64,000 nucleotides of DNA from Miscanthus floridulus. Lineage: Eukaryota > Streptophyta > Magnoliopsida > Poales > Poaceae. The translations under genes were made by a program, and so were the position numbers. This document shows, in pieces, positions 34,640 to 45,224 of the stretch (its first letter is position 1; each line of letters opens with the position of its first letter). The notes under the pieces were generated by a model. The model saw only the letters and a list, made by a program, of their open reading frames with translations, ran no database searches and was not told where the DNA came from. The stretch covers positions 100,488,320-100,552,319 of the forward strand of contig NC_089584.1 of the NCBI RefSeq assembly GCF_019320115.1, given 5' to 3'.

Positions 34640-34782
34640 TGAGTCGGTGCTGTTGTGGTTCTTGTGGCAGTTGGCAGTCAACTCGGAGCCAAGCTCGCGA
34701 GTAAGGATCGAGGCCAAGCCTCGGGAGTGTCAGTTTGTCTGTTGATCTTCATCAGCGGCAGTTCACCCTCTTGTCAGATCAG

Positions 34783-37185
34783 ATGGCTCGTACCAAGAAC
34801 GTTGGTGGTGGCCCAGGTGATGATGATCGGAGGCCACCGCCTCGCCAGTCTGGAGGATCGAAAGGCAAGTCAACAAAGCAGGTGACATCCAAGAAGCGAA
34901 AGTACCTTGACGCAGAGACAGTGAGAGCAGCAGCTGTTGCAGAGGCCGTAGAGCGTGCCGAGAGAGGCGATGCCCGTAGTGGTGTCGTCATAGCAGATCA
35001 GCTGGCACTAGATGCGTAGGGCAGACTGAGGGAGATTGAGCGACTTCATGGTAGTCCACCTGGGACTGTCATGATGGCAGGACGTCGTCTAGCCATTGAG
35101 GAGCCTCAGCGTCAGGGGAAGTCCCAGCAGCAGCCCCCACCAGCAGAGCCTCAGCCAGCTCAGGACACTCAGGAGGGCCAGCAGGCCGAGGAGATCGAGC
35201 CGGCACCCCAGCTTCGCCGCTCTGGTTGTACTAGTGCCACAGTTCCACCGAGGCCAGCTACACAGCGCAGGGGTTCACGCCCACCGCCTAGACCACAGGG
35301 TCCGCCTCCAGTGGTACACCTCGACTTGAGGGCCGCTACAGCCAGGCAGGTTCGCCAGCTGCGCTTTGTTGAGTTCAACGTGTGGTTCCCTCTGAGGAGG
35401 GATGAGAGAGCAGCTGAGGGGTTCTATACACCGCTCTAGGAGGACTTCTACAATACCTATATCAACAGTGGGGCAGTGTTCAGATCATAGAGGGTCTACA
35501 GTTTGGAGTCTATTGTGGCAGTAGCTGGAGAGCACATCCGCCCCTACTTGTCATATTTGCTGGGGCTTGCAGATCTGATTGGCCGGACAGGAGTATATGT
35601 ACCATCTTGGGTCCGGCAGTTCTATGCTTCACTCTATGTTGATCCGCATCACAACTTCATTCACTTTGCATTCAATGGCAGAGATTACCGGGTGATGAGC
35701 TTCAGGGCCTGGGAGATACTGAGGCTACAGGATCAGCCTGTCAAGTTGCATGAGGTATGCTATGGATAGCAGGAGCCTCCCAGGCGTCCTCATGGAGGGT
35801 TGGTGCCCCCGACAGATCTGGTGCGACACTGCTTCAAGGAGCCATTTGGTGAGGGGTCAAGCAGGAACCCCAGTGACTTGACTCCTACAACGAGAGTGCT
35901 AGAGGCCATTATCAGGAGGACACTGCTTCCCAGGTTGGGATACAGAGAGGGTCTGACTCGCCTACAGCTCTGGCTCCTGAATGCCCTGATGCAGCAGACC
36001 GTGTTTGACATTTGGGACCTCCTTCTATCAGAGATGGAGGATACTATTGCTGAGGGCTTCAAGGGTCGCAGGCAGCTTCCGTATGCACATTGGATCACAT
36101 ATTTGATGCTTAAGTGTGTGCAAGTCAGGACCCTAGAGATAGTTGCCGAGTACAGGGCTACCACCATAGAGTTTCCAGCATACAACATGGCACAGAGGAT
36201 CAGGCACAGCACTCCATAGGCACCTGCTCAGCCCAGCCGTCGTCCAGATGTTCCAGAGTCAGCAGCTCAGCAGGACGAGATCATTAGAGGCATAGCCGCC
36301 ACAGAGGAGGAGCAGCTTGAGGCCCAGCAGGGGATGACCGAGTCCAGTGATAGCTCAGATGATGACTATTAGTCGATACCTCAGATGCCTCCACGACGAC
36401 ATGATGCAGAGGCCGACAGTTCTAGCTCAGCACCACCTACACCGTAGACAGACCCTGCATTGATTGCCATTCATGAGCGGATGCAGCGGGGGCAGGCACG
36501 ATAGGCACAGGAGACAGCTGCCAACTTCGCATAGTTTCAGGCTCGTTAGGACGAGTTCCAGCAGCAGCAGCAGTTCATGGGATTCATGCAGCATGTAGTG
36601 ATAGCACTTGGGGCCCCACAGCCACAGTCTTCGCCCCAGCTAGCTTCTCCTGCCACCACTTCGACGACTCTAGCAGTATAGCCCAGCGGGCTTCAGAGTC
36701 AGGGACAGCCTCCAGCTCCTTTTGCTTCACCTACAGTTCAGGTGTCCCAGTGGTTGTCCTCACCAGTGGTTGCCCCGCAGTTCACACCTCTTCAGACGGG
36801 CTTCACACCAGAGCAGTCTTCCTCACTATTTGTACCTGACACGTCAGTCTCCAGGAGTCTTAGAGCATCCTTCAGCGAGTTGACCGGCATGCCTACTCCG
36901 CCTCATATGCATACCGCCGGTACATCTACAGCAGCTCCAGCTATCATGACTACTCAGAGGCTCCCCTCGTCTGTCGCCTCGTTAGATCCTACGACAGACA
37001 TCCTTACAGCATCACAGGCAGCACCTGCCCCAGCTCAGACCCAGACCGCTTCAGCGACACTTCCTGCCACAGAGGGTCAGTCAGTTCAGAGCTCAGGGTC
37101 AGATGATGATGGCGCCCAGTTTCATCTTGCTCCACGTACTTCAGCGCCCGACTCGTCCGCTGCAGCCCTGCCGACCGACCCTTAG
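34783..37185 (+). pseudogene. Env-position (third) ORF of element B, eleven TAG stops
   Basis: A single frame of about 801 codons from MARTKNVGGGPGDDDRRPPP to TAG at 37183 is interrupted by TAG at 35017, 35437, 35488, 35767, 36217, 36370, 36445, 36502, 36532, 36547 and 36679, and by no TAA or TGA. Parts: basic N-terminus with KKRKYLD, Gln/Pro-rich linker, a central domain (about 35330-36215; RFVEFNVWFPLRRDER, VRQFYASLYVDPHHNF, GYREGLTRLQLWLLNAL), then a Ser/Asp-rich and Gln/Pro/Thr-rich tail. No signal peptide or hydrophobic anchor is seen. It is the best-preserved of the three copies. The role of this ORF is unknown to me. Confidence 0.7.
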
Positions 37186-37203
37186 GTTTTGGTGTTTGAC
37201 GCC

Positions 37204-37217
37204 AAAGGGGGAGAGGG
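37204..37217 (+). other. Secondary purine tract, element B
   Basis: AAAGGGGGAGAGGG follows GGTGTTTGACGCC, as in A at 24854. Confidence 0.5.
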
Positions 37218-37666
37218 TTCGAGTATGTAGACTCAGGGGGAGCGAGTTTTAGGGGGAGCTAGTTATCTAGTATTAGCTTATTATATACATTTGGAGTTAT
37301 ATTTGTGGGATACACTATTACTTATGCATTCATATGTTTACTTTCATGCATTCCATTATATATATGTGATAGTGCTATCTACGTGATTGTGATATATGAC
37401 ATGTGTGATTTCTACTTTGCATTATTTGTATGTCATATCACTTGTGTTATGCTCATTTGCTTTTGCTTCCGCGTTTATACTTCGAAGCAAATGAGCTTTG
37501 TTATTTGTACTCATGCTTAATTCATATTCTTTGAGTACATGGTGTTGGCTTGGGTCATATAAGCTTGACTAACTCTTTTGTTCTTATCGACAAAAGCTTA
37601 TATGAACCAAGCCCGTCAAAAACCTCACTCTTTAACATACTCAAGGTGGTATTGTCATCAATCACT
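37218..37666 (+). other. AT-rich 3' spacer of element B
   Basis: It is non-coding. It shares long stretches with the corresponding part of A, including GAGTACATGGTGTTGGCTTG and AAGCTTATATGAACCAAGC. Confidence 0.6.
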
Positions 37667-37680
37667 AAAAAGGGAGAGAT
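37667..37680 (+). other. Polypurine tract of element B
   Basis: AAAAAGGGAGAGAT lies directly before the 3' LTR start TGAAAGCATC. Confidence 0.88.
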
Positions 37681-39264
37681 TGAAAGCATCTAGGCCCCTA
37701 GTTGGATTTCGGTGATTAATGTCAATACAAGATTACTATGACTAACGTGAGTTTTGCAGAGACAATTGAGTTAGGTCATAGTAATGGTGATCGATTGGGC
37801 AATCGAGATGGTCATGCCCCTATGATGGAAATCGTTTCGGTTTTCAAAGGATGGACGACAAGGTTAAGGATAACTAGTTCTAAGTGTCGATTGAAGTTGG
37901 AGAGACACTTAGAGTAGTTTAGGACTTTGTTTTTCCTTTGGCCATACTATTAAGGGGGGTATGAACAGGTAGCTTGACCTAGTTGAGTCTAGTGAGTTAG
38001 GTGTGGTGCACACTTGTTAAAACTAGCTCTAGGTAGCTCCTATGAATGCCTAAGATCCTTTGGAGCAAACTTCATTCACATATGATCGAGAGTTGGAAGT
38101 GGATGGAGGGTCAAATGCTGACCGAACGCTGGCCCCAATGCGACCGGACGCTGGCCGCAGGGTCCGGTCAGTTCATTTGATCAGCAGACAGCGTTCGGTG
38201 TGACCGGACGCTGGATCGGTTAAGTGACCGGACGCTGAGAGGCAGCGTCCGGTCGACTCCAGTAAGGTTCCAGAGAAGGGAATCTTCGACCGGACGCGTT
38301 CGGTCAGTACTGACCGGACCCTGAGGGTTCAGCGTCCGGTCGAGTCCAGTAGGGGTCCAGTAAGGGTTTTATGCGACTAGACGCGTCCGGTCAGTGCTGA
38401 CCGGACCCTGCCACTGTCCGGTCAACTCATTACTACTGGTTCGCGGGTTGAACTGATTGGAGCGTCCGATCAACACGACCGGAGCGTCCGGTCACCCCGC
38501 AGAAGCTCATAACGATTCGTTTTTTAGGCTGCCTTATAAATAGAAGCTCCACTCGTGTGTGGAGTTACTTTTGCTCATTCCAATAGCTAAGAAACACGTT
38601 TGTGAGTGCCAAGAACAGCAAGGTCCTAGTGAGGTGATTGTGATTTGAGAATCCAAGAGAGTAGCCTCATTAGTAAATCAAGAGTAGCAAAGTGTGCATC
38701 CATTTTCTCATTAGGCTTCGCGTGGTCAAGTGAGAGTTCGTGCTTGTTACTCTTGGTGATCGCCATCACCTAGACGGCTTGGTGGTGATTGGGAGCTTGG
38801 TGATCACCTGGCGGAGCTTGTGGGTGACCCAACTCAAGTTGTGAGCGGCTTTGGGTGATTCGCCACGACGGAGTGTCGAAGAATCAACCCGTAGAGAGCA
38901 CTTGATCCTTGCGCAGATCAAGGGGGAGCTACACCCTTGCGCGGGTGCTCCAACGAGGACTAGTGGGGAGTGGCGACTCTCCGATACCTTGGCAAAACAT
39001 CACCGCGTTCCTTTCTCTCTCTATTTACTTTGAGCACTTACTTTGAGTATTTACTTTGAGCAATTCAATACTTGTTTTTACATACATAGAATTGCATGCT
39101 AGAGTAAGTTTGGAACATAGGTTGCAAGTCTGTTGTGCGTTAGTTTGATAGAAACACTTTTCTAGGCACAAGGGGTTAATTGGGCTATCCGTAGGATTTG
39201 ATTATTGCAAGAGAATTTAGAATTAGCCCAATTCACCCCCCTCTTGGGCATCTTAATCCTTTTA
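37681..39264 (+). repeat. 3' LTR of element B
   Basis: It begins TGAAAGCATCTAGGCCCCTA and ends AATCCTTTTA, where the 5' copy ends TTTCA. It carries the motif cluster at 38110-38500. Differences from the 5' LTR are few, and many are C/T or G/A changes within CCGG and CG motifs. Confidence 0.93.
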
Positions 39265-39269
39265 GAGGT
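39265..39269. repeat. Right target-site duplication of element B (GAGGT)
   Basis: It is the second copy of the GAGGT at 26090-26094. Confidence 0.95.
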
Positions 39270-39885
39270 GATTGAGATTTGAGAATCTCAAAGAGAGCCC
39301 TCATTAGTGAGATCAAGAGTAGCAAAGTGTGCATGCACCCTTCTCATTAGGCTTTTCGTGGTCAAGTGAGAGTTCGTGCTTGTTACTCTTGGTGATCGCC
39401 ATCACCTAGACGGCTTGGTGGTGATTGGGAGATTGGTGATCATCCGACGATGCTTGTGGATGACCTAACTCAAGTTGTGAGCGGTTGTGGGTGATTCACC
39501 ACGACGGAGTGTCGAAGAATCAACCCGTAGAGAGCACTTGATCCTTGCACGGATTAAGGGGGAGCTACACCCTTACGCGGGTGCTCCAACGAGGACTAGT
39601 GGGGAGTGGCGACTCTCTGATACCTCGGTAAAACATCGCCGCGTTCCTCCTTCTCTCTTTACTTTGAGTATTTACTTTGAGCAATTTAATTCTTGTCATT
39701 TACATTCCTAGAATTGCCATGCTAGAGTAGGATTGGAACTTAGGGTGCTAAATTTTTCTGCGTTAGATCAATAGAAACACTTTCTAGGAACAAGGGGTTA
39801 ATTGGGCTAACCGTAGAGTTTAATTATTGCAAAGAAATTTAGAATTAACCCAATTCACCCCCTCTTGGGCATCTAGATCCTTTCA
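39270..39885 (+). repeat. 3' LTR of element A, second piece
   Basis: It resumes at GATTGAGATTTGAGAATCTC, matching the 5' LTR of A from about 14579, and ends ATCCTTTCA before the CCCCG duplication. The two pieces sum to about 1463 bp against 1487 bp for the 5' LTR. Confidence 0.93.
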
Positions 39886-39890
39886 CCCCG
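39886..39890. repeat. Right target-site duplication of element A (CCCCG)
   Basis: It is identical to 13704-13708. Confidence 0.92.
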
Positions 39891-40308
39891 AACCCTCCTC
39901 TCACTCTCGTTCCTTCCCCAACCCCGAACCCTAACTCCCAACGGCGACAGTGACGGTGACGGCGGAGGGTGCTGGTGCGGGTGCGGCGCAGGTGCTCCAA
40001 CGCTGAGGGTGCCAGGGGTGCAGATCGACATCAGATGCGGGGCTAGGTGGTCTCCATGCTGCGCCAAGGGCCAGGTTGTTGTTCTTTAGTTTGAATCGAA
40101 GCCTTTTTATGGAATGGAAGTTCCTTTTTAGGGATCAGGTGGTTGAAGTTGTTTTTACCATTAGCCGACATGGTATATGATTAGTTTAGGAATTCTGTTT
40201 GTTTAAGAAGACTTCGTGTGTTGTGTAACTGTGTAATTGTTTATGCGGTTGCAAGTGTGATGTTAATTATCTTCCTGTTGCATGTAATGTAGGACATTTT
40301 TATGCGCC
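39891..40308 (+). other. Leader region of a MuDR-type MULE
   Basis: No gene is seen. A C-rich stretch is followed by a T/G-rich, intron-like stretch ending in GTAATGTAG at about 40291, shortly before the transposase ATG at 40309. The left terminal inverted repeat of the MULE was not identified and may lie left of element A's insertion point. Confidence 0.35.
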
Positions 40309-42029
40309 ATGGACCCTCTGGATACTCTTCCTATTCGGTTTCATTATGGAGGAGAATTCTTGAGAAGAGAAAATAATGTGTATTACTTGAAGGACAAGTG
40401 GAGGTGTCATACATTGACCGTGATAAAGTCTCTCCCCCTGAGGTTATGGGGCACCTTAATGATCATTGCACTATTGAAGGAGCATTGTTGCACTGGCTTG
40501 TTCCTAGAAGGTAGCTTTCTAATGGCCTAAGTGTTCTGATGGATGATCAAGCTTGCAGTGAAATGGCAAACAACACTGAGGAAGGAGATGTAGCAGAGAT
40601 ATATGTTGAAGGACATGCAGTTGATGATGAAGAGGAAGAGGATGATGATGACAACAACTTTGAAGATGAGATTGAAGGTGAGCAAGAAGAACATGATGAC
40701 AGTGAGTTTGAAGGTGGATATGAGGAACTGACAGATCTAGATGAAGATGTCTTAGTTGCTCATCAAAAGGCACCATGTCCATCATTGTTCAATCTTGCAA
40801 GGGCTAGACTAGCAAAGTATACACCAGGTGATGCACAAGCCTTGATGAACACTGATCTAGCTCATTGGAGCAGGGCTTGGTTTAAGATAGGATCAAATTG
40901 TGATTCTGTTTGATAACAGCATGTGTGAAACATTTAACAAATGGATTGTGGAAGCTAGGTTCTTTCCTATTATAACTATGCTGGAGACAATTAGAAGGAA
41001 GGTGATGGTGAGGATCCAACAAAATAGGTCTAAGTCATAAACATGGACAGGAACAGTGTGGCCCAACATCCTTAACAAGCTAAATGCATGTAACACCCTT
41101 TCAGGGGTATGCCATGCTATTAGCAATGGAGCTGACATATTTGAAGTCAATCATTGGGACAATAGGTTCACAGTTGACCTACAGGCTAGAGAGTGTTCTT
41201 GTAGGTATTGGCAGTTGTCTGGGTTGCCATGCTGCCATGCTATTTCATGCATCTTTTACAACACAATGTGCTAGATGATTACATTGCAGCTTGTTATCAT
41301 ATTACTGAGTTCAGCAATACTTACTCTCACTGCCTAAACTCATTGGAGGGTATGCAGAATTGGCTAGAGTCTGATCTCCCACCCTTGAAGGCACCTGGAT
41401 ATGTGAGAATGCCAGGCAGACTAAAAAAGAAAGGAAGAGGGAGCCACAAAAACAACCAAAGGCAAAGAGACTTTCTAAGGTAGGGACAGTCATCAAATGT
41501 AGGAAATATAAGAGAATAGGCCACAATAGGTCCACTTGTGACAAGAGACATGGGGTTCCATCTAGCAGTAAAACTCTAGAGGCACAGGTCATGCTGCTCC
41601 ACAACCAAGTAATCTATCAGCTGATGCTTCTACACATGGCAGCTTTGTAGCCACTGCTACCTCTAATGAAAGCAGTAGAGGAAGAGGAAAAAGAAAAGAA
41701 TCTCAGCGAAGCCAAGTAACTGTATGTGCTACTTCGTATGTTGTTTCCTTTTTTAAATTTTGCCTCCAATTTCTTATATTTTAACTCACATGTAGAAAAA
41801 GATCAAGTGCACTGCCATAGCTAGAGTGCAAACGCCTGGGCAAGCTAACATGCATTTACAAGCCAATGTTCCATTGTCCCAGGCAAGTTCTTCTGTGAAC
41901 TTGAGTTTTAAAGGTGGAAAAACATGTGTTACAATCACTGCCGAGGAACCTCCAAGGAAAAAGCAATCAGTGAAGAAGCGCACACAACCAAGCCAACTGC
42001 TGCTTCTCAAAGACCGTGTTGATCCCTAA
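40309..42029 (+). pseudogene. MuDR-type (MULE) transposase, internally deleted
   Basis: The N-terminus MDPLDTLPIRFHYGGEF matches the usual start of grass mudrA-like proteins. A frameshift follows near 40400 and a stop near 40510. Next come a long acidic Glu/Asp stretch (40600-40740) and a jump directly to the region after the catalytic domain (ALMNTDLAHWSRAWFK, 40840). The DDE catalytic core is therefore absent. The C-terminal SWIM zinc finger is clear (ECSCRYWQLSGLPCCHA, about 41191-41240), and a zinc-knuckle-like CRKYKRIGHNRSTC follows at about 41496 with its second Cys replaced by Tyr. A 74-bp intron (41722-41795) precedes a last exon ending KDRVDP at 42029. It cannot cut DNA but might still bind it. 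Confidence 0.85.
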
Positions 42030-42059
42030 GAGCATGTATTGCCATATTGTGATGTTAAC

Positions 42060-42205
42060 TTGCATTGTACTGCCAGACTTTCAAGGCTTTCAGGTTGTTG
42101 AACTTGTAATGTAATGCCAGACTTTTAAGGCATTTGTGACGTTCTTCACCTGTAATGTAATGTAAAGCCAGACTTTCAGGTTATAATGCCAGACCTTTAA
42201 CGTTG
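42060..42205 (+). repeat. Direct repeats AATGCCAGACTTTCAAGG downstream of the transposase
   Basis: Four or five imperfect copies of (T)GCCAGACTTT(C/T)AAGG(C/T) occur near 42074, 42114, 42170 and 42188, separated by CTTGTAATGTAATG-like words. They probably lie in the MULE 3' untranslated region. Confidence 0.6.
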
Positions 42206-42689
42206 TTGGCATAGTGGCTTCTCTTGGTGCGGTTTATCAATTGCAGGTTAGTCTTCCGTCTTGTGTGAAAGTATGTGAGTTTTTGATTGGAGCCTCCATA
42301 CAACAACGAGCAACCAAAACCTAAAAGCCTTATCTTGGAATTCATAATCGATTCAAAGATAGCAAAACACATCTTGAATTCAATACATCTTCCACACTTC
42401 TACACCACAAACTAACAAGCATCCAACTACTACCATTATCTTCCATCACAACTAAAAAAGCAAGAAACATCTATAGCAAGCACTAGAATCACACAGGCCG
42501 CCAATACAAACTTCAACAAACCTAGTTCCTTCTCTACCATCCTGCATTTTAATTGAACATCTTTTGTTCTAGCTGATTCCACCTCCATCCATCAAACACA
42601 ATAATAACTACTGAATTCTCCCCACCTCCACCTCCATCCCCCAAAAACTTAGACATAAGTTATCCCCACCCCTAGACTTGTCCCCCATT
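42206..42689. other. No gene recognised
   Basis: The region is AT-rich to C-rich without a supportable frame. CCACCTCCACCTCCATCCCCC near 42630 resembles the sequence at 47905, at the edge of the duplicated segment described next. Confidence 0.3.
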
Positions 42690-42893
42690 ATTCAACCAAA
42701 ATTGAACCGAGAAAACCGGGACGACCCCGTTTGATCTCACCTCGTCTCCAAACTGTTTGTAGTCAGTAGCCACTGCGCTTTCATGATCTAGAGCTCCAGA
42801 CACCAGGCATATAAAACTATTCAGATATGTTTTTTTTAGAACACAAAACAACAGCATAATTTTTTGGGGAAGATAAGCTTTGGTGCAGCAGAG
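42690..42893. repeat. Duplicated segment, copy 1 (partner at 47960-48472)
   Basis: GTTTGATCTCACCTCGTCTC, AGTAGCCACTGCGCTTTCAT, GATCTAGAGCTCCAGACACC and TTTTTTGGGGAAGATAAG all recur in the same order at 47998-48472, with scattered substitutions. The partner contains two extra pieces: a Tourist MITE (48031-48272) and about 47 bp after TATTCAGA. The partner lies beside the 3' end of the NOP2 gene, so this copy may be a captured or duplicated gene flank. Confidence 0.8.
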
Positions 42894-43857
42894 GCACTTG
42901 AGGACATCGATGTAGCAGACGCCGGTGACCAGTACCTGCTCCTCCTGCTCGAGTGGAGATCCTCCGTGCGGGAGCCGCAGACCTATGAGGACAGGGGGCG
43001 TCCAAGCTTGAGGAAGCGCCAGCGGGGGAACCGGCAGGGCGGCGGCCGGAAACCCTAGCAGCGGCGGCGGCGCATCCGCCCGTGGGAGCTGACTCCGGTT
43101 CGCGGATCGGGGGCGGGGCAACCGCGAGTGGGGTCCGGGTGAACGCGAGCGGGCGCCAATGGCCGCGACCGCGAGCAGGAGGTCACGCCGCCGGACGGGG
43201 CGGAGTCGAAGCGGCAAGGTGGGAGTAGCGTGTTTTTTTCTTTCGGGAAAAATAAAAGAGAGAGAAGCAGGAATCGAAGCATGGCCGGTGGTGCGGGCGC
43301 GGGGCGCGACAGCTCATTTAAAGTAGTTTTTTTGGGACAGTTTTCTGTGCGTATAGATGGAGGACTTCTCAGCAAAGTCGTTTTTTTGTTTTGATCTAGC
43401 AAGAAAAAGATGATGAATTAGTAAAGTAGATTAAGGAGTTTGTTCTCAAATTATGTTTTCCTTTTTAACAAATTTTACTAAATAAGGAGTAATGTTTTAT
43501 ATAGTTTTAGTAAAATTTAAAATTATTTTTATACAGTTTTGACCAAACTTAAAATTGTTTGACGCCTTAAGAAGACTGTATTATTTTTGGTACCTAGAAA
43601 GTCCAAAAAAGATTCGATCATTAAAAGAAGAGTTTTTTTTATTAATATCATTGTAATTTTTGAAATTTGGAGAAATATACTATTAGTATTTATCTATTTT
43701 AAAGCACGTCGTTACGGTTCTTCGATTCATTCAAAAACGTCGTAGCGTACGTTTGGTAAAGACTTGGGCCCACCTATAGGACATAATGGTATTTTCGTCT
43801 AGACGGTATTGTCCTCAGCTACTCCTCTCTGTGTAGTCACTGACGCATAGGGCCCAC
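42894..43857. other. GC-rich then AT-rich DNA without a supported gene
   Basis: A minus-strand frame (42672-43217) covers the GC-rich part, but its sequence is Arg/Pro/Ala-rich with no recognisable domain and it runs through the repeat at 42690-42893. 43240-43857 is AT-rich and shows nothing. Confidence 0.3.
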
Positions 43858-44780
43858 TTGTTATCCCCTTCCTCTCCCTCTCTTATCAATGGTCGTTGTC
43901 AGGGGTTGCACAGCCAAACTGCTCGCCTGCCTCCTCACCGGCGCCGGCGGCGTGCCCGTGCCCGTGCTGGGGCCAGCGTCGTCGCATTCCGGGGCGTGCT
44001 CACCTTCTCGCGGCCATGGCTGGTGGAGCTCCCGGCCATGGCAGGGCGGAGCTCCAGGCGCCCGCGCTCGCCGTTGCCATGGCCGACACGGGGCGGGCCG
44101 TCGACTTCCTCGGATCTGCAGCAGCAGCAATCGGGGCGGGGAGCACTGACCTGCTGCAGGAGCCCCCGTCGAGCTGAACCGTCCCGGGTCCATGCTGTTG
44201 CAGCTCATCGCGTGCGAGTCGACGACGTCGGGGAAGGCTCTCGCGTTGGGGAAGGAGCTGGGGAGGGCGCAGCCTGCATTGGGGAGGGCTCGTGCCCGTA
44301 GCAGCGTCAGGGAGGCCGCGCGGCGAGCTCGGCCGGGCGCAGCCGAGCGCTTGGCAGGGGCGCGTCCGAGCGGGGCCGAGCGCACGGGCACGCGCGGCTG
44401 AGTAGGGCAAGCGTGGCCAGGAGGTGGCCTGGGCGTGTCCGGCGCGGCCGCCTCCTCGTCCGGAGGCGCCACAGCAAACCCCGCGCGCGCGAGACCGGCG
44501 GCGGCTCGGCTAGCCCGACGCGGCAGCTCGCTCGCGCGCTTGCCCAGCAGCAGCTCGACGGCCTGCTCACGCGCGCTCGCCGGCCATGGCGCGGCCGCCT
44601 TCTCGTCCGGTGGCGGCGCAGCACGTACGCGCGAGCCTGAGAGTGGGCGAGGGAGTGGCAGCGGGCGTCACCGGCGAGCAGCTTCTTCTTGGTCTTCCCT
44701 GCCGTCGCCGCGGTGGCCGTCTTGGAGAAGATGAGAAGAGGAAGAAGATGGGAAGAGGAGGAGGAAGAAGATGACACGTG
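43858..44780. other. GC-rich block with overlapping open frames on both strands
   Basis: Long frames are open in nearly all six readings because of high GC content. None shows a known domain, a consistent codon pattern or splice-site support. The outer edges (TATTTTCGTCTAGAC near 43791, and CATTTTAGAATACACG near 44843 read in reverse) are loosely similar, so the block could be a gene-fragment-carrying transposon. I do not call a gene. Confidence 0.3.
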
Positions 44781-44877
44781 GGATCCGTATGTCAGTGATA
44801 GTGAGAGGGGCTGCAGTGGACCTTATTCACTTGGAGCCGAGGGCATTTTAGAATACACGTCGTCGTTATACGTCAGC

Positions 44878-45045
44878 CAGGGGCTGATCCAGCGGGGGGG
44901 GCTCAAGCCCCCCTACCCAAATGTAAATTACTGTAGAGTCCCTATGAATTTTTAGACAAAGTTCTATAGTGTAGGGGGTTGAGACTTAAGATCTAACAGT
45001 AGTGTTATTCAGTCCCCCCTAAAATATTTCCTGGATCCACCGCTG
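44878..45045. mobile_element. hAT-type MITE (168 bp)
   Basis: The ends CAGGGGCTGATCCAG and CTGGATCCACCGCTG are imperfect inverted repeats. The 8-base sequence ACGTCAGC is duplicated exactly on both sides (44870-44877 and 45046-45053), as expected for hAT transposition. No coding capacity. Confidence 0.88.
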
Positions 45046-45224
45046 ACGTCAGCTAGTTCCAAATCAACGCCATACGTATTCTATGGTGTTCCGGTGGGAA
45101 ACAAAGATTTGCAATGGCATATTTCAAAATAGATAAATAGTAATGGTACTTCTCTAAACTTTGAAAATTGTAATAGTACCAATCAAAAAAAACCTAGGCC
45201 CACGCTAACAATAATAAATATTAA

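Larger units (their letters stand above)
26095..39264 (+). mobile_element. Ty1/Copia SIRE/Maximus-like element B, nested in the 3' LTR of A
   Basis: It is a complete element of 13170 bp with LTRs of 1563 and 1584 bp, GAGGT target duplications, primer site, gag, pol, CCGGACGC spacer, env-position ORF and polypurine tract. It has the same orientation and plan as A, but its LTR differs from A's at many places, so it is a sister subfamily, not a copy of A. It is younger than A, because it interrupts A's LTR. Its coding regions have single-base stops but no obvious frameshift in gag or pol, so it decayed less. Confidence 0.95.
13709..39885 (+). mobile_element. Ty1/Copia SIRE/Maximus-like element A, interrupted by element B
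   Basis: The element is complete from LTR to LTR, flanked by CCCCG on both sides. Without the nested element B and its duplicated target it is about 13.0 kb. Order: 5' LTR (13709-15195), primer site, gag, pol (protease, integrase, RT, RNase H: Copia order), a spacer with a CCGGACGC cluster, an env-position ORF, a polypurine tract and the 3' LTR in two pieces (25248-26094 and 39270-39885). Copia pol plus a large extra ORF after pol is the SIRE/Maximus plan known from soybean SIRE1 and maize Opie/Ji relatives. All coding parts carry stops or frameshifts, so it is not autonomous. Confidence 0.95.

Noticed and set aside
42672..43217. Minus-strand 181-codon frame
   Set aside because: It runs from a GC-rich stretch into the duplicated non-coding segment at 42690-42893, with no domain.
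43858..44777. Several frames of 60-200 codons on both strands
   Set aside because: They overlap in all directions in a GC-rich stretch, with Arg/Ala/Pro/Ser bias and no domain; composition explains them.
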